Shown one piece after another: positions 1-8,777 of a stretch of DNA of 15,081 bases. The notes beneath the pieces were generated by a model, which was not told the DNA's origin, did no database searches, and saw nothing but the letters and a program-made list of their open reading frames with translations. The stretch is from Cyclostephanos tholiformis (lineage: Eukaryota > Bacillariophyta > Thalassiosirophyceae > Thalassiosirales > Thalassiosiraceae). A program made the position numbers and the translations under genes. Position 1 is the first letter of the stretch. Each line of letters opens with the position of its first letter. Location: NCBI GenBank assembly GCA_036939975.1, contig JALLPB010002012.1, forward strand, positions 1 to 15,081. Direction: 5' to 3'.

Positions 1-49
1 AAGATTAGTGTAACGTAACTAAGTGTTACAAATGTTACATAATTCCCTC
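1..49. repeat. GTTAC/GTAAC-rich patch, possible edge of a foldback-type repeat
   Basis: Four GTAAC or GTTAC words occur in the first 39 bases, and the patch ends in TTCCCTC at 43-49. The foldback element at the other end of the window (14912-15054) is built from the same words and also ends in TTCCCTC. This may be the right end of a related copy cut by the window edge. The similarity is short and the rest of the copy is not visible, so the call is tentative. Confidence 0.35.
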
Positions 50-70
50 AGGCTCATTACATCATGGCAT

Positions 71-103
71 CTAAAATCAACAAAAACGTGAAGTTGATTT
101 TAG
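71..103. repeat. 10-bp perfect inverted repeat (hairpin) upstream of the transporter gene
   Basis: CTAAAATCAA at 71-80 is exactly complementary to TTGATTTTAG at 94-103, with a 13-nt loop between them. It lies about 125 bp before the transporter start codon, in the promoter or 5' UTR. A smaller inverted repeat follows (TACTAC 135-140 with GTAGTA 147-152). Function is unknown. The arms are AT-rich, so chance is possible. Confidence 0.5.
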
Positions 104-226
104 CTTCCACAGATCTACCTATCATAAATACTAGTACTACTATGATGTAGTAGCGTATTTAGAAGATAGATACCTCTACCTAGTCCCTCAAATCAAACAT
201 CATCAGGCATTTCAAGACTATTCGCT

Positions 227-2237
227 ATGGCGACGAGAGCGTCCATTCCAGATCGAACAATAGATGTCTTTTTAGGGCAGCTCTACCGAGAATATAAGCT
301 GCGGCTCCCGTTTAATTCCAATGGAGGAGGTCCGCGTTCTGTATGGTGGGTTAGACATTATTTTCCCCTCCCGCTTCTGTCGCTCTGCATCGCCAACTCC
401 TCCGACGCCACGGAAATTTTGATGCTGTCTTACCTACTGGCGAACTCGACATTTAGACGAGACATGTTCTCAGAAGAATTCGATGTAGACAACACGGATG
501 ATCCCTCGTCGGTGAAACAAGCCGAGTACCTCGCAGCGTCCATATTCTTTGGGATGTTGATCGGGGGTACATTTCTGGGCTTCCTCTCCGATCACATCGG
601 TCGACGTCCGGCTCTCCTGGCCGGTCTAGTGATAAATGCTACCACAGGACTATTTTCCTCCTTTCCCTTCCTGACGCCGACGATTGCCCAGTTGACCGCG
701 TGGAGGTTTTTCGCCGGAATAGGCATAGGCGCGACCGTCCCGTCCTTGTTTAGCTTAACTAGCGAATGGTGTCCGAAAGAAGTGCGCGGGGCTGTGGTTA
801 CCTTTGTGGCAAGTTTTTGGATGGTAGGCAGTCTATTTGTATCGGGAATGGGGTGGTTGCTGTTCAGACGAGATCTTCACTATGATGGTGAGGATATGAA
901 CGTCGTCCCTGCATGGAGAATATTTGCCGCGCTATGTGCCATGCCAAGTGCCATTGGTGCATTCATGGTCTATAACTATGTTCCAGAGAGTCCACGGTTT
1001 TTAGCATCAACGAGGAAAAAGTATGATACATCTGCATGCGTGGTAAGTTGCGTCATAGACTCGAAAGATGCATATTATTCTCTCTTGTCATGATCGCGGA
1101 GGTATAAAATCCATTTCTTCATTTCGATCTGTTCATTGAAACGACAACATCATGCATCAGTGTAATCAAATGGCCGAAACTTTGGGTCTAAAGCTGATGA
1201 GCAATTCATCTTGCAGAGAAGAATATGATGAAACGTGTACGATCAATGCTTCTTCCAAGGTCGACAAGACACATATTCACTTCTTTTCAATGCATGCAAT
1301 AGAACCGTTGAAGGGCTCTGAACTGCGACATGATCATGATTCAAACATATCTGCTGACATCACTACCATCAGTTCAAATTATTTGTCTGCGAGGATATAT
1401 AGGAGTCTGGATTCTCTCATCGGCACTCTTCAAAGGCTCTACTCTCCTCAGCTCCTTACCCGTACTACTTTACCACTTCAAACCATTTGGTTTTCCCTTT
1501 CGTTTTCTTCATATGGCATAACGACGTGGATCAACACTATCTTCATCGCGAATCATCTTGAGAATATATACTTCAATTCTTTCTTGTTTGCATTGGCGAA
1601 TTTACCTGGGAATGTAATTAGTATTCTGTACTCAGATAGATGGGGTAGAAAGCGTATGCTGGTGGGGAGCTTAATAGGCTCGGCGGGTGGTTTGTCGGCA
1701 TTTGCGATATTAGTGTATGGCGGCGACAAGGATTTTTCATCTAAAGCACAAACATATGGCATTGTGCTGTCAGCTTGTATATTCCAAATGTTCTCAATAA
1801 TCTCTTGGAACGCGATTGATATTTTGACTGGTGAACTCTTCCCTACACGTGTACGAAGTGGAGGAATGGGTGTCTGCACGGCCTGTGGTAGATTCGCCGC
1901 TATGTTCGCCCAGTTTGTAAATGCACAGCTAATGACGGCTGGAAGTGGCAATGGAGTATCAGTGCTTGTTGTCGCATCGTCTACATTATTGGTGGGTGCT
2001 GCAATGCCAATGTTTTTAGACGAGATGGCTATGGGAGAATTGAAGGATGAAATTCTCGATGTACCGTCGATAATCGGCAATGTCCCACTTGGCTGTATGA
2101 GCAGAGAGAAAGGTCACAAGGATCATATGAGTGATGAAGACGAAACAATTAAAGACTTCGCTGGCCTGAACGAATACGAGTCCTTCCAAGAGGATTCAAA
2201 ATACCAATCCTTGCGACAAGAGACATTTTTACTGTAA
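227..2237 (+). CDS. Major facilitator superfamily transporter, SV2-like (two exons)
   Basis: Gene model join(227..1042, 1161..2237), about 630 aa. The 118-nt intron starts GTAAGT and ends CAG, and both exons join in phase 0. Seen: a first half with a TM1 region containing SSDATEILMLSYLL (58-71), MFS motif A as GFLSDHIGRRP (118-128), the helix start WRFFAGIGIG (159-168) and PESPRFL after TM6 (253-259). The second half has WFSLSFSSYGITTW (382-395), a second motif-A-like SDRWGRKR (430-437) and ELFPTRVRSGGMG (497-509). These are hallmarks of the SV2/organic-ion branch of MFS carriers, which are 12-helix secondary transporters. The substrate cannot be read from sequence. The central loop (about 273-375) is long and polar. 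The ATG at 227 is the first start before the conserved helices. The intron rules out reading the two open frames as separate genes. The gene is convergent with the phosphatase at 2278. Confidence 0.88.
1043..1160 (+). other. Intron of the MFS transporter
   Basis: The donor GTAAGT at 1043 follows a GTG codon, and the acceptor is CAG at 1158-1160. The intron contains in-frame stops for both neighbouring frames, for example TGA at 1137-1139 in the exon-2 frame. Splicing gives a continuous reading frame in phase 0 and a natural loop sequence after PESPRFL. Confidence 0.8.
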
Positions 2238-2277
2238 ACATTCTACTAAACTACTTAGTTCTATTGCTACAGTAATC

Positions 2278-4153
2278 TCACTCGTCGTCCAAATCTGCTA
2301 CAGCGATGGCAATGTCGTCCCGGTATCTTCCGCCTTTATCTTTCTGCCAACCTTGCGCGGCGGCGTAGATGAGATCCTCACACGCTAGCAGTGGATGGGA
2401 TGCTTCAACCTCGGTTTTCTCGCTAGTAACTTTCTTTGTGTACAGACCCTTTGCAACATGATTTGCAATCGCTTGCTCAGGAAGATAATCCAATAAACCC
2501 TGTAGAATAAAATTGGGTAAGAATAGCATATCTATGAAATGCAGTACCCACCTACATCCTTTGAATTGAGACTTACATCGGTAGCAGAAACTGCAAATAT
2601 TTTCACATCCTTTTCTGTGTACGTAACACATGGGACCACGGGTGATTGTTCGCTATTGGCGGGGTCTATTTCAACTGCCTGACTTTCACCTATGCAAGCC
2701 TCGTTCAGATTCTTCAGGACCATTCTCTTAATTTCGGTCATGTCCAAAATATCTATCATTGGATCAGGGATGACGCCCACCTCGCCAGCGTCCCAATCTC
2801 CAATCGATCTACTCATTGCCAGGCCACTTGTGCCTGTTATGGAGTATTAGTGAGTATCTATGAATGTGGCGTCAAAGAGGTAATCAGAAAAATGAACTCA
2901 CTTCCTGTTGTTGGGTCCTGGTATAAAACACGAGTCGTTCCTTGACCATTGTCAAGAAAACCGTGTGGTATGTAGACATTCCCCCCCATGCTTTCGACGC
3001 GTATACGTTCAGTCGAAAGATGTGGTTTGTCTTCGCGAGTGCCAAAAATGATTTTGGTGGTCGATTTGGCATCACTAATACTTCCGTCGGTAGATTGCGT
3101 TGGAGGTATGATGTGGACAGCGACAAAGGAGCGGCTGTCTCCAGCATTCGCAACATATATCTTTTTTCCTAGTTGGAGCAGTATGCTCGCTGTGCATCCA
3201 CCAGATGGGTCTGCTGGAGATGACGCATCTAACTCGAGAAACGTTTCGTGGAGGATGCGGCCAACAAGGTCCTCGTGTTGTTGGTTCGTTTCGTCATCAT
3301 CTTTCGATATCATTGCATCATAATCGATGAGTTTGCTCCCCAATAACGCTGGCAAAGTTTTCACAACATACTCTGACACCATTTCTCCATACTTCGCATG
3401 TCCATCGAATACTCCTATCAATTTCGCAACAGGTCGTCCGGTGAGGGAATCGCCGTCCCTTGCACTGCCAGAAGAAGAATTGATGTTGTAGTATGAGTAT
3501 GGAGCAAGAGCAAGTGCACGGTCTTGATTGATCTGATGCTCTAACTTTCCCCCTTTGTATCCAATCAGGGTAAGGGTAGCGGCCTTATCCGAACCAGCGG
3601 ATTTCAACTCTTTTCCGTAATCCGCAAGTGCAGCGTTCCTCAACTTCCCCAATTGCACCTTGACTTCTTCATCGTGATGCACATCCAGGGGTAGAAACGG
3701 ACAACCGTACAAAGGACAGGTTCCGAACCCTATTCTGTGGGAATGATTGGAGTCCAACGTCATGCCACCCCCATCAAGACCTTTCACAATACCCGTCTCG
3801 TCCAAACCAGCTGCTTCCAGCGCCTTGAACACTACGGCGGCAGAGGCAGCCTTCACTTCCTCGGTGGCAACCCCCGTGCGACGATCAACACGAGCGTTTG
3901 TATAGCTGTCAAAACCGACGTATTCGATGCCGTAATTTTCGTCCTTTTTCCTCACCGCCCGAAACTCCCGATTGGCATCGGCATTCACTGATGCGACGGA
4001 GCTCAACATCAATGCCGTCGCAAAGCAGTATGCCGCATAAGATGTGCATGCCGTGGCGGTGGCGACGAATGCCCTGGACGCAAAAGACCCGAATAATCGC
4101 CTCTTGGGTGGCTGTTGCCTGCCATTATGGTGGGCGTTGGTGCTTAGGCACAT
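2278..4153 (-). CDS. PP2C-family (PPM) protein serine/threonine phosphatase, membrane-anchored (three exons)
   Basis: Gene model complement(join(2278..2499, 2577..2833, 2902..4153)), about 576 aa. Introns are 2834-2901 (GTGAGT..CAG, phase 1) and 2500-2576 (GTAAGT..CAG, phase 0). PP2C motifs appear in order: NQDR (about 209-212), VFDGHAKYG (248-256), GGCTAS (318-323), VANAGDSR (334-341), [10 protein letters not shown] (422-431), ATDGLLDYL (501-509, rebuilt across intron 2) and [11 protein letters not shown] at the C-terminus. The metal-binding aspartates in DGH, DG and DD are all present, so an active Mn/Mg-dependent phosphatase is likely. Residues about 28-57 are hydrophobic and may anchor the protein or act as a targeting signal. 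The open frame extends 5' to 4309 through a second hydrophobic stretch, but it has no ATG before 4153 and could be 5' UTR or intron. The substrate is unknown. Confidence 0.85.
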
Positions 4154-4576
4154 GGCTAGTAGTTTTCCATTTTGGGGATGGAAAAACACATTGCGCCTTG
4201 AAATTTTGCGGCACACTGTTGCGTTGTAGCATGACAAGAGAGTGACTACAAAGAACACACATAGCAAACTAATTAGAAGTAACGAGCCCAAGTTTGCATT
4301 CAAATTGGGCTAATTACCTCTGGTGAGATTAGGCTATGTGGAAACTTAAACTGCTAGCAGTTCACAAAGTTTCCCAAAGTTCTGGCGTAGGCCAAACCTC
4401 CATGATGGTATGCACGCGCCTCTCGCGATTGTGAATCGCGATGGGATGGCAAGAGTAGTGCAACTGATCTTGTCATGCAAAAAACGCCATGGTGTGACGC
4501 AAGCATGCAAAAAAGAAGAAAAGGGAGAAAGGATGGGAAGAAGGAAAAGAACAAGAAGAAGATGTTTAAGTGTTTA
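4154..4576. other. Gap between the phosphatase 5' end and the retrotransposon 3' end
   Basis: No credible gene is seen. The stretch holds the phosphatase 5' UTR and promoter and the 3' non-coding end of the retrotransposon; the boundary between them is not identified. Visible structure: AGCCCAA (4285-4291) inverted against TTGGGCT (4305-4311), the palindrome CTGCTAGCAG (4351-4360), an 8-bp stem with 3-nt loop at 4423-4441, an 11-bp direct repeat CATGCAAAAAA (4474-4484 and 4504-4514), and a purine-rich run (about 4513-4564) that is pyrimidine-rich on the element's coding strand. Confidence 0.6.
4423..4441. repeat. Perfect 8-bp inverted repeat with 3-nt loop
   Basis: TCGCGATT (4423-4430), loop GTG, AATCGCGA (4434-4441). 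It lies in the non-coding gap downstream of the recombinase gene and is immediately followed by GATGGGATGGC (4440-4450), a word also found in the element leader at 11316-11326. It could be part of a retroelement end or a recombinase site; this is not proven. Confidence 0.5.
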
Positions 4577-5722
4577 TTAGTACTCTCCCATGTCTTCATC
4601 GATGGGTACGTCGTTAGGGAGGATGTCGCGGTTGCATTCAAGGAGTCGCGTTACTTCGTCTGATTCCTTTCTAAGGGCATCAACATGTTTGTGCTGAAGG
4701 GTTGAAGTGTCCCGAAGATATAGGCGATAAGATTCACCCATCCAACGTAGGCGGGATTTCATGAAGTCAGGGCTCATCCCTGCTTCATCGAGTAGCACAA
4801 GAGCCCAGACTCTACCCGAGTGGGAGGAGAATTTCTTTAGCTCTTCGTCAGTGAGGTCTGGATGGACCACCGTTGCAATTGATCGTAATGTTTCTGCGAT
4901 TTTATTGCCAGTGAGGTATTTTTTATCGCCTTTGCTATCAAGGAAGACGGCCATAGGTTGGGAGTCTGATTGACCAAGCCGCTTGGCTCGTAGAAGGATC
5001 CTGTATGCAGCGTGAACCGGGCAGATGTTAGGGTGATCCTTATCGGCAATCAAGGTGATGGATTGTCCGTTCCTTCTGTTTTTTTGAATTCGGAAGGTGA
5101 GACGGAGTTTGGCAGGGAACGTTCTGACTTCTTTGTTGACAGGGTGGGTGGTAACCACCCTTCCATTCTCTTTGTAGAATTTCCAATCGGATGGGATGAA
5201 TGCCTTAATGACACGCTTTCCAGAAGGGTAGATGTGTTCGTCGAAGGTGGATTGGGTTTTTTGTGCGTATTCTGCGCATCGTAGTCCCGTGATGCGAATG
5301 AGAATGAACCAATCTGCGACAACTGCTTCTAGGGAGTCATTGCACCTTGATTTGTTGGCGGTGTCCAGCAGGGTGGCAAACATCTCCCTTGTAATTGGGC
5401 TTCGTTGATTAGCAATGTTCTCCTCTTTCTCCCTTGCATTTATAATTTTGGTGCAAGTGTTCGTTCGATCGGACAGATCAGCTGGGATGGGGAGATTGCG
5501 GAGTCGAAAAAGTGTGTTAATGCTTTCAACGTATCCTCGAAGGGTCTTGCTTCGAGAGTTATGATCTAGCATGAGCTTTTCAATGAAGCATGCGATGATA
5601 TGGTCGTAACCTGGCTCGCTACCGCAGGGATCTGGGATGAGGTGAGTCCTTGTGAAATTTAAGTATGCAGCTTGCCTAAATCGTGCGGTTTCAAGCTCAG
5701 AATCAGTTTTAAGTCTGGACAT
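4577..5722 (-). CDS. Tyrosine recombinase of the retrotransposon
   Basis: Probable integration enzyme for the element's DNA copy. From the first ATG (5722) it has 381 aa. Catalytic signature: Arg in TGLRCAEY (about residue 148), H-x-x-R in SSHSGRVWAL (His 301, Arg 304), then RWMGESYRLYLRD with Trp 327 and the likely nucleophile Tyr 335. This is the R..HxxR..W..Y set of tyrosine recombinases. A helical region of about 100 residues before the first Arg fits the core-binding domain. The frame stays open upstream to 5920, in the -1 frame relative to RT-RNase H, and that extra stretch has protein-like composition; translation might begin in it by frameshift. It ends with tandem TAA stops at 4574-4579, overlapping an AATAAA (4573-4578 on the complement) that may act as a polyadenylation signal. 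Confidence 0.85.
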   Translation of the reverse strand: MSRLKTDSELETARFRQAAYLNFTRTHLIPDPCGSEPGYDHIIACFIEKLMLDHNSRSKTLRGYVESINTLFRLRNLPIPADLSDRTNTCTKIINAREKEENIANQRSPITREMFATLLDTANKSRCNDSLEAVVADWFILIRITGLRCAEYAQKTQSTFDEHIYPSGKRVIKAFIPSDWKFYKENGRVVTTHPVNKEVRTFPAKLRLTFRIQKNRRNGQSITLIADKDHPNICPVHAAYRILLRAKRLGQSDSQPMAVFLDSKGDKKYLTGNKIAETLRSIATVVHPDLTDEELKKFSSHSGRVWALVLLDEAGMSPDFMKSRLRWMGESYRLYLRDTSTLQHKHVDALRKESDEVTRLLECNRDILPNDVPIDEDMGEY

Positions 5723-8587
5723 CTTTGCTGCAACAAGATCTCCCAGATTAGAGAGAGCAGCCTTGGACTCGGCTGGAAGAAAATGCAAGTCTTCAACTCC
5801 TCGTTTTCCTGTTGGAGGTTGGAGTAGTTGTAGGTAAGTTCGTGAGTCGGTGATGTGGGAAAGGTTTGACTGGTAGACTTGAGTCTTGAAATCTTGTCTG
5901 CGATGGTGTTTTCGACGGTGCTAATCCACTTCGCGTTGATACCAATTCGCGAGTTGATTAAAAGCCCGCAGAAAAATCTTGCAAGGGCACGACCGATGAT
6001 TGATTTTTTGCTTGTGTGAAGGGTCCAGTTGAGTGCGCTGGTGTTGTCTGTCACGCAAAGGACAATCGGGTACGGGTCTTCAGTGATGTCTTGTGTGGCA
6101 AAAGCAACGATTGCGGCACAGTAGTTCACGATGATCGTGACGTATTCGAGGCAATTGATCGAGATGAATTTTTTGTCCTTGTTGTCACTGAGGTGCAACA
6201 GTGTCCGGTTCACAATTTCTTGTGGGAAGGCGAGGTGCCACCAAAGTTTTAGTTTGGTTGAGTAACCGCCACAGGCGACCAGAGAACTATCCCCAACAAC
6301 GGAGGCTGTTGGCATTCGCGGGATCAGGTGCGCGATGGGGGTTTCAATTTTAATTCCTGAACTTGGATCCAGGGCATCTGCAAGGAGGGTGAGTTCGCTT
6401 CTCATGGTCTGGTTCACGAGGTATTTTTGCCCGTGCTTATTGACCATCTTGGACGCCATTTTCAGTGCAAAATTAATATGCCTCTGGTGTTCGGAGTGCT
6501 TCCCCGAAAAATGTTTGTTCTCAATTTGGCGAATAAAGGCCCTGAATTCACTTGAGCTATTCTCGAGTAGTTCAGTGTTGTTCTTAAGTGCGAAGGCGAG
6601 TGAGGTATAAAGGTGGGACATCAACTTGAATATCCAAGGTGCCCCTTCGCCGAGTCGGGCGAGTTTTCCGATGAGCTTCTGCATTTCATTGACTTTGAAC
6701 ATGCGTCGGTTTTTATCCCATTTTTTTAGTAATGTCCGCACCTGATTCAAATATTCGTCAGTGATCCCCACTGTCATTTTATTTGTGTCAACCACCAGGC
6801 CAAGCACTATCTGAATTGGGCCAACGGTTAATTCGTCCCATTTTTCAAGTGATAGAGGACACTGGCGGACCGCGGTGTTGGGTTGGCTGCACACGGTGAA
6901 AATAGCCTCAATGGTTGCTGCGAGGAGTCTTTCCATGTTTGTCTTNGGTGTTGGGTTGGCTGCACACGGTGAAAATAGCCTCAATGGTTGCTGCGAGGAG
7001 TCTTTCCATGTTTGTCTTAAAAACTGTGGCGCCGAGTATGTCGTCGACATAAATCACCGCTGTGAGTTCATTGTTGGCGTTTAGTCCTTGGTTTAATTCG
7101 CAGGGGTGAGCTTTGGTTAGCTTGGCAGGTAGGACGAGGGGTGGGTGATCATCCCATTTGAGTAAGTCCAGGAGGTCGCGGTGCTTGTTAACGAGGTCCT
7201 CTTTTTTCGAGAATATGCGAATGAGGTGTTGGATTGCTCGTCTCAATGGCTCCCACGAGCTTGCAGATGTGTTGGAACCAAAGACATGGCTCGTTGAAAT
7301 GAAATACAGGTTTTCGGCAATGAAGCCAAAGGCGCCCGTAACATCAGCTGAGATTCTTGGGAAACGGAAGCAGGCAGTTATGTCCGCGAGAGAGATGTAA
7401 ATAATCTCGTTCGGGTGACTAACTCGCCAGTTATAGATGTTGATGAGGAATTTTTTCTTGGCCTCTCCAAAGTCGATGATGGCTTCGTTGTGTGTTAAGG
7501 TTTGATGGTTCAAAACCACCTCGCTTGGACTAGTTTGGGTCGACGCGTCAAAGATGACTCTGAATTTGCCATTCTTCTCTCTAATTCCTTGGGGGGTGGT
7601 TCGGCACCATGGGGAAAAATGCACCATCCAAGGTTTGAAAGGCAGGACGTGACTATTTCTTTCTTCCTTGTTCATCACTTTCGCGGTCACTTCTGGGTGC
7701 ATGCAGAAGGTTTTTTGGTTGCCTCTTCGCAGGATCATGTGTTTGTTTTTATATTCTTCTTCGAAATCAAGGTAAGAAGGGCATCCTTGTTCGATGATCC
7801 TCGCGATGTGATCAGAGTCTTCGTTGCTGAGGAAAGGTGAAACCTCTGCGAGGATGGTGGTGACGTCTCTCATTTCACCGACGTATTCACCTTTGATGAA
7901 ACGGATTACCATGCCTGGGTGTAGCCCGTAGTGGATTGCACAGGCTGTTGCTTGATCGACTCGGTCAATTGAGATCTCAGTTTGTTCGCTGAAGTTGAGT
8001 CTTGGTAATTTTAAAGGTGTGAAATCAACAATTTCCAGACGTTGGACATCAACAATCATCTCGTTATAAATTCTGCTCACTGCTTTCAGGCTTGTTAGGT
8101 CGTGGTCCGTTAGGTAAAGACGACCTGGCAATCTTGCTAGGAAAATTGCTACGTTGTCGAAATGCAAGTCCTTGGCTCGGTAATACAGTTTTGGACTTGG
8201 TTTCATCTTGCAGTGTGTGATCAGATGGTGGTGTGACGGGTAATTGGGTAGTGTTTGTTTCTTACCTTTAACGGTAGTTGATACTTGATCGGTCATTCCT
8301 TTCGAGTGACAGAATTCCTGATATTCGGCAAGGATCTGATTCTTATTGATCTTGGAGGAGGGTTTGCATTCCTCCATTGTAGACGCGGGCTTTGCTGGTG
8401 GTTGTGGCGGCGGCGGGAATGCTGCCGTTTCACTACTTTCATTACCAACAAACAACTTGTTAATGACTGCAGGGGCCTTAGACTTAATCTTCTTAGTAAC
8501 AGGGATTATTCTATTGTGAAGAGTAATCCATGATTCAGCGATTTTACGATCTGTTAAAAGAAACAGAAAGAGCATGTCGTAAGGCAT
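5659..8587 (-). CDS. Reverse transcriptase-RNase H polyprotein (split by an assembly duplication)
   Basis: Copies the element's RNA into DNA. The given sequence breaks at 6946, but dropping 73 nt (one 72-nt copy plus N) gives one 951-aa frame from the ATG at 8587, which directly follows an in-frame TAA. RT motifs: KFRVIFDAS (341-349), motif A as SLADITACF (Asp 402), FGSNTSASSW (436-445) and motif C YVDD (513-516). After a connection domain, RNase H shows VVGDSS (Asp 742), CLEY (Glu 790), VTDN (Asp 823) and IADKISR (Asp 873), a complete D-E-D-D set. The first 330 residues are not recognised. The C-terminal tail with LLSLIWEILL follows the RNase H domain and overlaps the recombinase gene in another frame. 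I recognise the overall arrangement from a large family of diatom RT proteins, from memory and not checked by search. Confidence 0.87.
6874..7018. repeat. Exact 72-nt direct duplication around a single N (assembly join)
   Basis: Bases 6874-6945 and 6947-7018 are identical over 72 nt and are separated only by N at 6946. The duplication breaks the RT-RNase H frame by +73 nt. Removing 73 nt restores the frame exactly between the palm and connection regions. This is most simply an unmerged contig overlap rather than biology. Confidence 0.93.
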
Positions 8588-8777
8588 TGTTTATGAAAGT
8601 GGTGCAGAGTTCAAATGATTTATCATGCTTCTCGTTTGCAGGAATTTTTTCGGGCAGGGTGATGATATATGAAATTCCTAGCATTCGACTAGGGTGCAAC
8701 AAATGTCGGGCAACATGCCGAGGAGATGATCCGGAGGAGGGAGCCAGAAAGTAGAAAGTTGGTAAAGAGAAAGGTTT

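Noticed and set aside
1553..2080. 175-codon open frame on the minus strand
   Set aside because: It is antisense to the transporter's second exon, which has clear MFS motifs. The minus-strand translation shows no recognisable domain.
4354..4641. 95-codon minus-strand open frame with a Phe-rich stretch
   Set aside because: The hydrophobic run comes from a purine-rich tract read on the complement. It overlaps the recombinase gene end and has no domain.
8588..8777. Possible intron linking Gag to RT (GTACGT at the Gag stop, several TAG acceptors)
   Set aside because: The Gag and RT frames each have good natural boundaries, and the RT ATG follows an in-frame TAA. No acceptor choice gave a clearly better fused protein, so separate genes are preferred.
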